From contig UQZX01000001.1 in assembly GCA_900545525.1 (NCBI GenBank), positions 124,001 through 188,000 on the forward strand: a DNA stretch of 64,000 bases, in the 5' to 3' direction. Positions 8,453 through 17,488 of the stretch are shown here, piece after piece. Position numbers and translations under genes: made by a program. The stretch comes from an uncultured Prevotella sp. (GTDB lineage: Bacteria; Bacteroidota; Bacteroidia; Bacteroidales; Bacteroidaceae). Each line of letters starts with the position of its first letter. The stretch's first letter is position 1. The notes beneath the pieces are model-generated. The model worked only from the letters and a program-made list of their open reading frames with translations. It did no database searches and was not told the DNA's origin.

Positions 8453-10669
8453 TTATTTGAGATAGTCCTCGAAATACTGCGTTATACGCTCATGCAGGTG
8501 CACGCTCTTGTGTCCCGCCATGTTGTGACCCTCGCCCGGATAGACGAAGAAATCCGGCTGAGTGCCTGCTTCCGTGCATGCGTTGATAAACTGCAGGGCA
8601 TGCTGCGGGACGACGGTCGGGTCGTTCATGCCGATAATTATCTGCAACTTGCCTTTCAGGTCCTTTGCTTTTGCAAGCAGGGATGTCTGCTCATATCCCT
8701 CGGGGTTGCTCTCCGGTGTGTCCATATACCGTTCGCCGTACATCACCTCGTACCATTTCCAGTCGATGACAGGACCTCCTGCCACTCCAACCTTAAACAC
8801 ATCGGGGTAATTAGTCATAAGTGATATAGTCATGAAGCCGCCGTAGCTCCAGCCGTGCACGCCCATACGGTCTGCGTCAACGTATGGAAGTGACTTGAGG
8901 AACTCCACACCTTTCATCTGGTCTTTCATCTCCTCCTGTCCCAAATGGCGGAATGTAGCCTGCTCGAAGGCAAGTCCGCGGTTTTCGCTACCCCTGTTGT
9001 CGAGGATAAACAGCAGGTATCCCTTCTGTGCCATGTACGTCTCCCAGGAACGGCTCATGTAGTGCCAGCTTGCCTCAACGTTGTGTGCGTGGGGACCGCC
9101 GTACACGTATATTACGGTAGGATATTTCTTCTTGGGGTCAAAGCCTATGGGCTTTACCATGCGGTAATAGAGGTCCGTTGTGCCGTCGGCAGCCTTTATC
9201 GTTCCGCATGAGTACTCCGGAACGTTGTATCCCGTCCACGGGTCGGGTGCGCTGAATATCATGTTGCGCTTTGCCGTGCCGGTGTTTATAATCTCGATGT
9301 TGCGCGGTACGTCCGGTTCCGAATACTTGTCACACAGCAAGGTGCCGTTTTCTGACAGTATACCGTAGTGAACTCCCTTCCCGTTGTCAAGCTGTGTCCT
9401 TTTCCCTGTTGCCGTATTGACAGCAAACAGGTTGCTCTGTATCGGACTTAGTTCGTTGGACCGCACTATCACAGATTTCCTCTTGCTGTTCAGCCCGATA
9501 AGTTCCTGAATGACAAAACTGCCCTTTGTGAGCTGCATAGACGACAGCTGCTCCTTGTATGACACGCCTGCTGCCGTCTGTCTCTTCTCCGGATAGACGC
9601 GTTTGTGCGTGTCGAACAAATAAAGATGATTGAAGCCGTCGCGCTGGCTTTGAAGTATGAACTTGCCGTTGTCCCACGGCAGGAACGTCAGAGGGTTTGA
9701 CGGCTCCACGTATTTGTCGCTCCATTCCTCGTATATCACCCCTGTCTTGTCGCCCGTCTCCGCGTTGTAGCATGCCAGTTGCATGTGGTTTTGGTCGCGG
9801 TTAAGCTCCTGCATGTATATTGTCTTTGAGTCCGGACTCCACGTTATGTTGGTAAAATAGCGGTCGGTCGGGTCACCTGCCTTGAGATATACTGTCTTTC
9901 CGGACGCCATGTCATATACCCCTACGGTTACCTTATGGCTTGTCATGCCTGCCATGGGGTATTTGTCCGGCTCGTATTCTGCCGCCCTTGTGAATGTATT
10001 CACTTGCGGATAGTCGGTCACCATGCTCTGGTCCATGCGGTAGAATGCCAGTCTGTTGCCCTCCTTGTTCCAGAACGTTCCGCCCGTTATACCGAACTCA
10101 TTGCGGTGCACCGCCTGACCGTATACAATCTCGCGGCTGCCGTCTGTAGACAGCTGTATGGTCTTTCCTGTGGCATCGGTGACGAACAACTGGTTGTCCC
10201 TGACAAACGCCACGGCTCTTGAAACGCTGTTCCAGTCGGCATTGGTCTCGCCCTCACATGCCTGCCGCCAAACCGTCTTGCCTGCCTTGAAGTCGATGAG
10301 CATGCGTTCCTTACGGTTGTTTACCAGTACGAGGGGCTTGTCCGCATAAGGAAATCTTACGCCGTAAAGACTGCGTATCTTTGTCTTTTCGTCTGTTCCA
10401 GCCCATTTGTTGATGTCTTCCGTGCCGAACAGTGCCGTTTCCTTTCCGTTGTCCGTGTTTATCAGCGAGCATGTCTCGGCGTCGCGCCGCACCAGTTTGT
10501 CACCCCACCATGTGGTGTATATGTTTTTAGGCGACATGTTATGATAGTTCGTTCCGCCATAGTTCAAGTCCTCAAGCGTGAACTCCTTACCCTGTGCCAT
10601 GCCCGCAACCGTTGTCAGTATCATCATTGCCAGTGTCGCAACTCTTCTTCCAAAGAGTCCTTTTATCAT
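8453..10669 (-). CDS. S9 family dipeptidyl-peptidase-IV-like serine peptidase, secreted
   Basis: The 738-residue protein has a signal peptide (MIKGLFGRRVATLAMMILTT...AGMAQ), an N-terminal beta-propeller region (DPP IV N domain, residues ~70-450) and a C-terminal alpha/beta-hydrolase domain. Ser is in GWSYGGFM, Asp in GMNDPTV and His in YPGEGHNM. Such peptidases release X-Pro or similar dipeptides in the periplasm or at the surface, supplying peptides to asaccharolytic or mixed metabolism. The frame is open back to 10855, but that part overlaps the methyltransferase. I chose ATG 10669, two bases beyond the methyltransferase stop with GGAAAGGA before it; ATG 10684 is the alternative. Confidence 0.9.
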   Translation of the reverse strand: MIKGLFGRRVATLAMMILTTVAGMAQGKEFTLEDLNYGGTNYHNMSPKNIYTTWWGDKLVRRDAETCSLINTDNGKETALFGTEDINKWAGTDEKTKIRSLYGVRFPYADKPLVLVNNRKERMLIDFKAGKTVWRQACEGETNADWNSVSRAVAFVRDNQLFVTDATGKTIQLSTDGSREIVYGQAVHRNEFGITGGTFWNKEGNRLAFYRMDQSMVTDYPQVNTFTRAAEYEPDKYPMAGMTSHKVTVGVYDMASGKTVYLKAGDPTDRYFTNITWSPDSKTIYMQELNRDQNHMQLACYNAETGDKTGVIYEEWSDKYVEPSNPLTFLPWDNGKFILQSQRDGFNHLYLFDTHKRVYPEKRQTAAGVSYKEQLSSMQLTKGSFVIQELIGLNSKRKSVIVRSNELSPIQSNLFAVNTATGKRTQLDNGKGVHYGILSENGTLLCDKYSEPDVPRNIEIINTGTAKRNMIFSAPDPWTGYNVPEYSCGTIKAADGTTDLYYRMVKPIGFDPKKKYPTVIYVYGGPHAHNVEASWHYMSRSWETYMAQKGYLLFILDNRGSENRGLAFEQATFRHLGQEEMKDQMKGVEFLKSLPYVDADRMGVHGWSYGGFMTISLMTNYPDVFKVGVAGGPVIDWKWYEVMYGERYMDTPESNPEGYEQTSLLAKAKDLKGKLQIIIGMNDPTVVPQHALQFINACTEAGTQPDFFVYPGEGHNMAGHKSVHLHERITQYFEDYLK

Positions 10670-10670
10670 G

Positions 10671-12155
10671 TCAGTCCTTTCCATTGTTGTACCTTTTCCC
10701 TTTCTTGCCGAAGTCTCTTCCGCCTTTTCTTGCACCTTTATCAAAGCCTCTGCCCTTGTCGTCGCGGCGGCGTTCCCTGCCGTTGTGCTCCTCGCGCCAG
10801 TCGCGGTTGCGCTCTGCCTTGCGGCTGGAGCGTTCCTTGCGGCCTGTCTCTTCAAACTTGTGTGTATGGAACTTGAACGACCTTATGTCGCCTTCCTCGT
10901 TTTCAGCCTCCTCTTCAAGACGTCTCTTGAATTCCCTGTTTTTCTTGAAGCGTCCCTTTTCTGCCATGGCTTTTTTCTCTTCTTCGGTCTTGAGAACATT
11001 CCCGCTGCCGCGGAAGTCCTTCAGTTTTCCATCGAACATCTGGTACTTTCTGAACTCACATTCCAACGAACCGTTGTACAGCGGTATCTTTATGGACGGG
11101 CGGAGTCCTATCTGGTCGAAGCACTCCTGACGGTAGCTGAGCACCCATGCCTCGTTGTTCTTGAACTGGTGTTTCAGCGTTTCGCCTATCATCTTGTATG
11201 TTCCGAGCAGGTTGGGAGTGGATATGCGCTCGCCGTAGGGCGGGTTTGTAATCATTATAGATTTGTCCTCGGGCTGCTTGAAGTCCTTGAAGTCAGCGTT
11301 CTCCACTGTTATTATGCTTGACATTCCCGCCGCTTTCACGTTCATCCGTGCCGTGTTTACAGCCTTCATGTCAATGTCGTATCCGTAGATGTGGTGCTTG
11401 AACTCGCGTTCCTGTGAGTCATCGTTGTATATACTGTCGAACAAATCGCGGTCGAAGTCGTTCCATTTCTCGAACGCATACTCCTTCCGGAACACTCCCG
11501 GGGCAATGTTCTGTGCAATGAGTGCCGCTTCTACCAGCAACGTTCCCGAGCCGCACATCGGGTCTATGAAGTCTGTGTCGCCCTTCCAGCCGCTCATCAG
11601 TATCATGCCGGCTGCCAGAACCTCATTCAGCGGAGCCTCTACCGACTCCTGACGGTAGCCCCTGCGGTGAAGGCTTTCGCCGCTCGAGTCGAGCGACAAG
11701 GTGCATTTGTCCTCCGCAATGTGTATGTGAAGCCTTATGTCGGGATTTGTCACGGATATGTTGGGACGCTGTCCCGTCTTCTCGCGGAACTGGTCCACAA
11801 TGGCATCCTTGACCTTGTATGCCACGAACTTGGAGTGGCGGAACTCCTCGGAGAACACTACGGCGTCTACGGCAAATGTCTTGCTGTTGTCCAAAAACTC
11901 GCTCCAGTCTATCTTTTTAATCTCCTCATACACCTCATCGGCACTTTCCGCCTTGAAGTGTTTGATTGGTTTCAGAATTTTAATTGCCGTGTGCAGCTGG
12001 AAGTTTGCGCGGTACATAGTTTCCTTGTTGCCGCTGAACGACACCATGCGGCGTCCTGTCTGCACGTTGTTAGCCCCCATTTGTGTCAGCTCCTGAGCCA
12101 AAACCGGTTCCAGACCCATGAATGTCTTGGCGATGAGTTCAAATTCCTGTTCCAT
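10671..12155 (-). CDS. THUMP-domain class I RNA methyltransferase (RlmL/UPF0020 type) with a long charged tail
   Basis: Residues ~1-160 form a THUMP-type RNA-binding domain (FELIAKTFMGLEPVLAQEL at the start). The Rossmann methyltransferase follows, with FIDPMCGSGTLLVEAAL as the SAM-binding motif near 198 and ITNPPYGERI near 300 as the catalytic NPPY motif typical of N2-guanine methyltransferases. This matches the RlmL/YcbY group that modifies 23S rRNA, though the target base is not certain. The last ~110 residues are an unusual low-complexity tail rich in Arg, Lys, Glu and Gly, likely disordered and RNA-binding. It ends two bases before the peptidase start, suggesting coupling. Confidence 0.87.
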   Translation of the reverse strand: MEQEFELIAKTFMGLEPVLAQELTQMGANNVQTGRRMVSFSGNKETMYRANFQLHTAIKILKPIKHFKAESADEVYEEIKKIDWSEFLDNSKTFAVDAVVFSEEFRHSKFVAYKVKDAIVDQFREKTGQRPNISVTNPDIRLHIHIAEDKCTLSLDSSGESLHRRGYRQESVEAPLNEVLAAGMILMSGWKGDTDFIDPMCGSGTLLVEAALIAQNIAPGVFRKEYAFEKWNDFDRDLFDSIYNDDSQEREFKHHIYGYDIDMKAVNTARMNVKAAGMSSIITVENADFKDFKQPEDKSIMITNPPYGERISTPNLLGTYKMIGETLKHQFKNNEAWVLSYRQECFDQIGLRPSIKIPLYNGSLECEFRKYQMFDGKLKDFRGSGNVLKTEEEKKAMAEKGRFKKNREFKRRLEEEAENEEGDIRSFKFHTHKFEETGRKERSSRKAERNRDWREEHNGRERRRDDKGRGFDKGARKGGRDFGKKGKRYNNGKD

Positions 12156-12220
12156 TATTTATATTGATGTTATTCTTTTCTTGTTGTCCGTATGCGCCCT
12201 GCGGGGCAGCTTCCTTTTAC

Positions 12221-13117
12221 CTATGCCTTCTTGTATTTCCTTGTCTCAGGCTCCATGTCTTCCGTCACCCAGATGTTTGCCCCCACCACACAGTCGTGTC
12301 CGATGGTTATCCGTCCGAGTATAGTGGCGTTTGAATATACTATCACGTTGTCTTCTATTATCGGGTGCCGGGCTATGCCCTTGATAGGGTTGCCGTTTTC
12401 GTCGAGCGGAAAGCTCTTTGCCCCGAGCGTCACTCCCTGATACAGTTTCACGTTGTTGCCGATGATACACGTTGCCCCTATCACCACGCCCGTTCCGTGG
12501 TCGATGGTGAAGTGGTGCCCTATTTGTGCCCCGGGATGTATGTCTATGCCCGTTTCCGAGTGTGCCATCTCCGTCATCATGCGCGGTATGAGAGGCACGC
12601 CGAGCACCTTCAGCTCGTGGGCGATGCGGTAGTTCGTAAGAGCCTTTATCACCGGATAGCACGATATAATCTCCCCGACACCCTCGGCAGCCGGATCTCC
12701 GTAGTATGCAGCCTCCACGTCGGTGGCGAGCGTGGCGCGTATTTCAGGGAGCCTTTCTACCAGTTGCGCCGCCAGTTGCTCCGATTCACTCTGTCTCCGG
12801 GCAAGCTTTTCATACGTCTCTTCCCTGCATTCGTCGGCAAAGCACAGTCCTGCCATAATCTGGTCGGTAAGCAGCTTGTGCAGCCGTTCCACGTTTACGC
12901 CGATGTGATATTTGATGGTTTTGATGTTTACGGACGACATTCCGTAGTATCCCGGAAACAAAATAGAACGCGACAGTTCTATTATTTCTTGCAGAGCCTT
13001 TGCAGACGGCAGGGGATTGCCGTCCCTGTGCTGATGAAAAATGCCTTTTAGCGATTCTTCCCTTGACAGCTTTTCCGTTGTCAGGGTCAGAATGGCGGTA
13101 GAGTGGTCAGTGCTCAT
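12221..13117 (-). CDS. cysE: serine O-acetyltransferase CysE
   Basis: CysE makes O-acetylserine from serine and acetyl-CoA, the committed step to cysteine. This 298-residue form has an extended N-terminal helical region as in the EpsC-type enzymes. The left-handed beta-helix of hexapeptide repeats follows, with the active-site segment DIHPGAQIGHHFTIDHGTGV near residue 195 and GVTLGAKSFPLDENGNP near 230. The promoter at 13144-13175 is a strong match to the phylum consensus. It is followed after 65 bases by the RNA methyltransferase gene. Confidence 0.92.
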   Translation of the reverse strand: MSTDHSTAILTLTTEKLSREESLKGIFHQHRDGNPLPSAKALQEIIELSRSILFPGYYGMSSVNIKTIKYHIGVNVERLHKLLTDQIMAGLCFADECREETYEKLARRQSESEQLAAQLVERLPEIRATLATDVEAAYYGDPAAEGVGEIISCYPVIKALTNYRIAHELKVLGVPLIPRMMTEMAHSETGIDIHPGAQIGHHFTIDHGTGVVIGATCIIGNNVKLYQGVTLGAKSFPLDENGNPIKGIARHPIIEDNVIVYSNATILGRITIGHDCVVGANIWVTEDMEPETRKYKKA

Positions 13118-13143
13118 TTACTTGTGTCTCAATCTTTATGGTG

Positions 13144-13175
13144 CAAAATTACGTCATTTATGGTTAACTGCCAAA
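13144..13175 (-). promoter_or_regulatory. cysE promoter (-33 TTTG, N20, -7 TAATTTTG)
   Basis: On the minus strand TTTG (13172-13175) is followed after 20 bases by TAATTTTG (13144-13151). The -7 box ends 27 bases before the cysE ATG. Confidence 0.65.
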
Positions 13176-13411
13176 TAAATTCATACATTAATTACTGTCA
13201 GTCCGATGAATTTGAACAACGCAGCAACGGTCTTCCGTCCGGCACATTTACGCTTCCTCCGCAAACCCCTCAACGTTGCCGCCCGGTGCCGTACGCCCGG
13301 CATCCGGGGCTGTCAAAAGAGCGTTCAACGGTGAAAACAAATGCTTGCAGAGACGTTATTTCCGTCCGTATCGAAACCTTCCGAAACTGTGCTTGTAACA
13401 TCCTGAAAATC

Positions 13412-13521
13412 AGAATAATACCTTTTGTCTTCCAAAAGGCGGTATTTCAGGCTCTAAAAGGCGGCATATTGGAGGCTGAAATGCCGTCTTTCGGAAGCCG
13501 GTATGCCGCTGTTGAGATTAC
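13412..13521. repeat. 22-bp periodic degenerate array A2 (5 units)
   Basis: Units of 22 bases start at 13412, 13434, 13456, 13478 and 13500. The second and third both begin AAAAGGCGG and have T-rich bases at positions 11-14; the fourth reads GAAATGCCGTCTTT, close to the reverse complement of its neighbours. The array sits in the 506-bp gap between cysE and the phosphate transporter. Apart from the two promoters I see nothing else in that gap. Confidence 0.7.
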
Positions 13522-13579
13522 TTAACTGATTGTTTTCAATTCTTAACCTTGTTGTAACACTATTGTAACATTGCATGCC

Positions 13580-13587
13580 TATCTTTG
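13580..13587 (+). promoter_or_regulatory. -7 box of the phosphate transporter gene
   Basis: TATCTTTG ends 36 bases before the ATG at 13624. Because this box overlaps the upstream in-frame start at 13585, it argues that the longer reading frame is not the true one. Confidence 0.55.
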
Positions 13588-13623
13588 CGGAGAGGTAAAA
13601 CGATAACAATAAAAACAACGTTT

Positions 13624-15888
13624 ATGATAACTATTTACTTTATTATTGTGGCGTTCCTGCTGATTTTGGCAGTGTTCGACCTTTTTGTCGGCGTAAGCAA
13701 CGATGCCGTCAACTTTCTCAATTCGGCTGTTGGTGCCCGTGTGGCAAAATACCGTACCATACTCATAGTTGCCTCTGCGGGTGTGCTTCTCGGTGCGGTG
13801 ATGAGTGCCGGCATGATGGATGTGGCGCGCCACGGCATAATGCGCCCCGAGAACTACACCTTCCACGAGGTCATGACGATATTCCTTGCCGTCATGGTTA
13901 CGGATGTCGTGGTTCTCGACATGTTCAACACCCTCGGCATGCCGACCTCCACCACAGTGTCGCTTGTGTTCGAACTGCTCGGCGGAACATTCATTCTTGC
14001 ACTTCTGAAGATGAATGCCGATCCCGCCCTGGCAATCACCGACCTTCTGAACAGTGACAAGGCACTTAGTGTAATCATAGCCATTTTCGTGTCCGTGGCG
14101 GTGGCATTCTTCTTCGGTGTCGTGGTTATGTGGCTCTCAAGGCTTATTTTTACATTCAATTACAAGCGCCGTCTGCGCTATACTGTTGCCGTGTTCGGTG
14201 GCATAGCCTTCACCGCGCTTGTCTATTTTATATTTATAAAAGGTATAGGCGACTCGCCCTTTGTCGATGCCGGTGTACGTGCGTGGATAAACAGCCGCAC
14301 CATGCAGCTTCTTGCAGCATCGTTTGTTGTCTCCGCCTTGCTCATGCAGGTGCTCCATTTCCTGCGCGTGAGCGTCTTCAAGGTTATCGTCCTGCTCGGT
14401 ACTTTTGCCCTTGCCATGGCTTTTGCGGGCAACGACCTCGTCAACTTTGTCGGCGTGCCGCTTGCCGGGCTTGACTCTCTGCGCGATTTTCTTGCCAACG
14501 GCGACGGCGGCTACAACTCATATAAGATGTCTGTTCTCATGTCGTCGGCAAAAAGTCCGCTGTCCTATCTCGTCATTGCCGGCATAGTGATGATTGTTGC
14601 GATGTTCACGTCTAAGAAGGCAAAGAATGTTGTCAAGACCAGCGTAGACCTTAGCCGTCAGGACGAGGGCGACGAGATGTTCGGCTCGTCAAAGGTGGCG
14701 CGGAGCATAGTACGTGCCACTCAGGACATCGGCGACGTTGTTTCGAAAATTTTGCCGCGGCGCATGCACAGTGTCATGGACAGGAGCTTTAACAGCAGCG
14801 AGGCTGTCCTGGCTAAGGGAGCGGCGTTCGACGAGGTGCGCGCAGCCGTAAATCTCGTTCTTGCGGCAATGCTCATAATAGCCGGTACCAACTACAAGCT
14901 CCCCCTTTCAACCACCTACGTGACCTTCATGGTGGCAATGGGAACGTCTCTTGCCGACCGTGCGTGGGGGCGTGAGAGCGCGGTGTTCCGTGTCACGGGT
15001 GTCATGTCTGTCATCGGCGGATGGTTTGTCACGGCGGGAGTGGCTTTCGCCTTGTGTGCCATAGTGTGTGCACTGATGTACTTCGGGGGCATCGCCATAA
15101 TGGTGGCATTCATCGTCCTCGACATATATATACTGTGGCGCAGCAACCGCAGATATGCTGCCAAGAGTGCGGAGGACAAGAAAGAAAACCTGTTTGCGCT
15201 GATGATGCGCACGCGCGACAAGGACATAGTGTGGGACCTGCTGTCCAAACACGTGCAGCGCACGCAGAGTTTCGTTACGGGATTTGTCCTCGAACAGTTC
15301 AATGCCATTGTTTCCGAAGGCTTTGCACAGGCAAACCTGCGCCGTCTGCGTGCCAGCGCGGCTGCCCTTGATGAAGAACTCGGACAGCTGAAGAAATACC
15401 GGCGCCAGGAACTTCTTGCCCTTAAACGGGTGCCCGACAACATGGCGATAGAGCGGAACACGTGGTTCCACCTCGGCATGAACAGCGACAGCCAGTTCAT
15501 TTACTGTCTGAAACGCATGCTGGAGCCGGTGAAGGAGCATGTGGACAATAACTTCAATCCTGTCCCCGCAGAATATATTGCCGAGTTCGAACCCGTGCGC
15601 CGCAACATAAACGAGCTGATGAGCCTTACGCAGCAGATGATTGCCACCAACCGCTACGACCGCTACCGCGAGACGCTTGCCGTTGCCGACGAGTGCAAGG
15701 ACGCGCTTTCGGCTCTCCGCAAGCGGCATATCGACAGGATGTACCGCGACAACGGCACATCCGGACTTAAAGTGTCGCTGCTCTATCTGAATGTGTTGCA
15801 GGAGAGTCAGGAGCTTGTCAGCATCATGCGTCATCAGCTCCGTGCTGCGCGGAAGTTCCTTGCGAAGAACAAACATGCCGCCTATTGA
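13624..15888 (+). CDS. PiT-family inorganic phosphate transporter with a C-terminal PhoU-like extension
   Basis: The 754-residue protein is a low-affinity phosphate/cation symporter of the inner membrane. The two inverted PiT signature repeats are visible: GVSNDAVNFLNSAVGAR near residue 20 and AFAGNDLVNFVGVPLAG near 263. About ten membrane helices follow up to residue ~500, including the PLSTTYVTFMVAMGTSLADRAWG segment. The final ~240 residues are soluble and helical and resemble the PhoU/DUF47 regulators often fused to or encoded beside PiT transporters. I chose ATG 13624 because the earlier in-frame start lies in the -7 box. No phoU or pho regulator gene is adjacent. Confidence 0.9.
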   Translation: MITIYFIIVAFLLILAVFDLFVGVSNDAVNFLNSAVGARVAKYRTILIVASAGVLLGAVMSAGMMDVARHGIMRPENYTFHEVMTIFLAVMVTDVVVLDMFNTLGMPTSTTVSLVFELLGGTFILALLKMNADPALAITDLLNSDKALSVIIAIFVSVAVAFFFGVVVMWLSRLIFTFNYKRRLRYTVAVFGGIAFTALVYFIFIKGIGDSPFVDAGVRAWINSRTMQLLAASFVVSALLMQVLHFLRVSVFKVIVLLGTFALAMAFAGNDLVNFVGVPLAGLDSLRDFLANGDGGYNSYKMSVLMSSAKSPLSYLVIAGIVMIVAMFTSKKAKNVVKTSVDLSRQDEGDEMFGSSKVARSIVRATQDIGDVVSKILPRRMHSVMDRSFNSSEAVLAKGAAFDEVRAAVNLVLAAMLIIAGTNYKLPLSTTYVTFMVAMGTSLADRAWGRESAVFRVTGVMSVIGGWFVTAGVAFALCAIVCALMYFGGIAIMVAFIVLDIYILWRSNRRYAAKSAEDKKENLFALMMRTRDKDIVWDLLSKHVQRTQSFVTGFVLEQFNAIVSEGFAQANLRRLRASAAALDEELGQLKKYRRQELLALKRVPDNMAIERNTWFHLGMNSDSQFIYCLKRMLEPVKEHVDNNFNPVPAEYIAEFEPVRRNINELMSLTQQMIATNRYDRYRETLAVADECKDALSALRKRHIDRMYRDNGTSGLKVSLLYLNVLQESQELVSIMRHQLRAARKFLAKNKHAAY

Positions 15889-15972
15889 CGGCTTTAATGT
15901 CTTTCCTGAAAATATTTACAGTGCCGTGCAACTTTTTATGTCCTGCCCGCGTCTAATGTATATAGCAATAAT

Positions 15973-16256
15973 TTAACGTGAGTTCGAGATAAGGAGCAAT
16001 AGCTTTAGTCGTGTTCTTTTCCGTAGGGACACATTTTTCACTTCGTTCAACAACACGTCTTGTATCTGTCCGTACGCCCCATAGAGGCGTTCTCTGTACC
16101 ATCCACAAAGATAAGAGAGATGAAACAACAAGGCATTTGTATTGAAAACTTAAGCTCCTGTATGAACGCCTCTATGAGGCGTACGGACAGATACAAGAAT
16201 GTGTCCCTACTGCGGTGAGGATGTATTTGGATGTTTTTATTTCGGACTCATGTTAA
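15973..16256. repeat. palindromic element E1 with GTGAGT-type inverted terminal repeats
   Basis: The ends are TTAACGTGAGTTCGA at 15973-15987 and its near reverse complement at 16241-16256. Inside, a 34-base arm at 16059-16092 is repeated inverted at 16164-16197 with few mismatches, and a 13-base arm at 16023-16035 (GTAGGGACACATT) is repeated inverted, exactly, at 16198-16210. It occupies most of the 470-bp gap between the phosphate transporter and the GIN-domain gene. No coding capacity is seen, so it is a MITE-like or cruciform repeat rather than an insertion sequence with a transposase. Confidence 0.7.
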
Positions 16257-16358
16257 TTTATAATAGCCAGGATTATGCCTGGGGATGCGTGAAGACGGTC
16301 TTGCAGGTTCGGCATGTCGATATTTTTAGTGGAGATAACCAATATAATATATGGAATT

Positions 16359-17090
16359 ATGAGGAAAACAATGTTTGTTCTTTGCACCATTGCACTGCTT
16401 GCAGCAGCGTCGTGTGCAAGAAAACCGGCAGACGGGCAGACGCCGGGGATGTGGTATGGCAAAGATGTTGCCGAGGTAAAGAAGACGTTTAAGGTGGACG
16501 GCTTTGAGAAAATAGCATTGGCTGGCAGTGTGGATGTCAAGTATGTGCAGGGCGACACCACGTCTGTAATAGCCAAAGGAACGGCAGACATGGTGGAACG
16601 TCTTGATATTAAATCAGACGGGACGACCCTGCGTGTAAGATATAAGGATAATAACGGCATACACATAAATATCGGTTCGAAAAGTGCCGTGGTATATGTC
16701 ACATCGCCGGATATCGTTGAGGTGGCAATTACAGGCTCAGGCGATTTCCGCTCGAAGGGGCATGTTGACACGGATAACATGAATATTATGGTGAAGGGCA
16801 GCGGTGACGTGTCCTTTTCCGACATAATATGCAATTCGCTCGAAGCATCGGTTTACGGCAGCGGAGATGTTGAACTGAAGAACGTTAAGGCTGCACGGAC
16901 AAGCTTTGTAGTAAAGGGCAGCGGTGATATAAGTGCCAAATTCGACGGATGCGGTACGGTTGAGAGCTTTATATATGGCAGCGGCGACATATCCTTGAAA
17001 GGAAAGGTGCGTTCGGAAAAGCATGTCATCAAAGGCTCAGGAGATGTGCATACGGGCAAGCTTGACTGTGCTTCTGAAAATGTAAGGTAG
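16359..17090 (+). CDS. head-GIN-domain (DUF2807) putative lipoprotein
   Basis: The 243-residue protein starts MRKTMFVLCTIALLAAASC, a lipoprotein signal with the cysteine at residue 19, so it is probably anchored in the outer or inner membrane facing the periplasm. The mature part is the DUF2807/GIN beta-helix: GSGD recurs at regular intervals (about every 18-20 residues, six times), each forming one rung. Family members are common in Bacteroidetes and their biochemical role is unknown. I chose ATG 16359 over 16314 because the lipobox is then placed normally. The gene stands alone between two repeat regions. Confidence 0.8.
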   Translation: MRKTMFVLCTIALLAAASCARKPADGQTPGMWYGKDVAEVKKTFKVDGFEKIALAGSVDVKYVQGDTTSVIAKGTADMVERLDIKSDGTTLRVRYKDNNGIHINIGSKSAVVYVTSPDIVEVAITGSGDFRSKGHVDTDNMNIMVKGSGDVSFSDIICNSLEASVYGSGDVELKNVKAARTSFVVKGSGDISAKFDGCGTVESFIYGSGDISLKGKVRSEKHVIKGSGDVHTGKLDCASENVR

Positions 17091-17225
17091 TAAGGAGGGA
17101 AGGAGAAAGGAGTTAATGTAGTAAGGAGTTAAAGAAGTTATGGGAAGTTAGAGGAAGTTAAAGGACAAATGATTAAGGGAGGAGTAAAGGGAGAAAGGAG
17201 GTAAGGGAGTAAGGGCAGATAGGCT
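17091..17225. repeat. purine-rich GTAAGGAG-type simple repeat
   Basis: Immediately after the GIN-domain stop the top strand is a run of irregular AAGGAG/GTAAGGAGTTA words. The complement of similar sequence occurs at 34682-34780, where it forms the 3' end of the M3 peptidase gene. With E4 it makes up the 398-bp gap before the nucleotidyltransferase. Confidence 0.6.
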
Positions 17226-17303
17226 TTGTAGTCCTTAATGACTTTAAAGACCTTAAAGACTTTAATGACGCTAAAGACTTCTGCATACAATGCCTGCGTT
17301 GCG

Positions 17304-17364
17304 TCCCCTCCTTTTTTAAAGGAGGGGCAGGGGTGGTTTGTGATATTTATCGAACTCACGTTAA
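17304..17364. repeat. solo end E4 of the GTGAGT-type palindromic element family
   Basis: A CCCCTCC/GGAGGGG hairpin (17304-17326) is followed by GGGTGGTTTGTGATAT and TCGAACTCACGTTAA, ending at 17364. The same order, TGGTTTGT then an ACTCACGTTAA-like end, occurs in E2 and E3. The matching left end is not visible, so this looks like a degraded copy. Confidence 0.55.
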
Positions 17365-17454
17365 TATAAGTCTCCCTGGCTTTCGGAAGATAAGCCGTAA
17401 TAATGTAAAAAACTAAAATACTATAAAAAGTTTCATCATCTCGCTGATATTACA

Positions 17455-17462
17455 TACCTTTG
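17455..17462 (+). promoter_or_regulatory. -7 box of the head-group cluster
   Basis: TACCTTTG lies 27-34 bases before the ATG at 17489. It is the only consensus-like box before the five tightly packed genes that follow. Confidence 0.55.
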
Positions 17463-17488
17463 CGTATTGTTCAAATGGTAAAAGGCAG

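Noticed and set aside
10670..10855. N-terminal extension of the S9 peptidase
   Set aside because: It overlaps the coding tail of the methyltransferase, and the signal peptide begins at 10669.
14908..15876. 322-codon antisense frame in the phosphate transporter
   Set aside because: The sense frame shows transporter helices and a PhoU-like tail; the antisense frame has no signal or motif.
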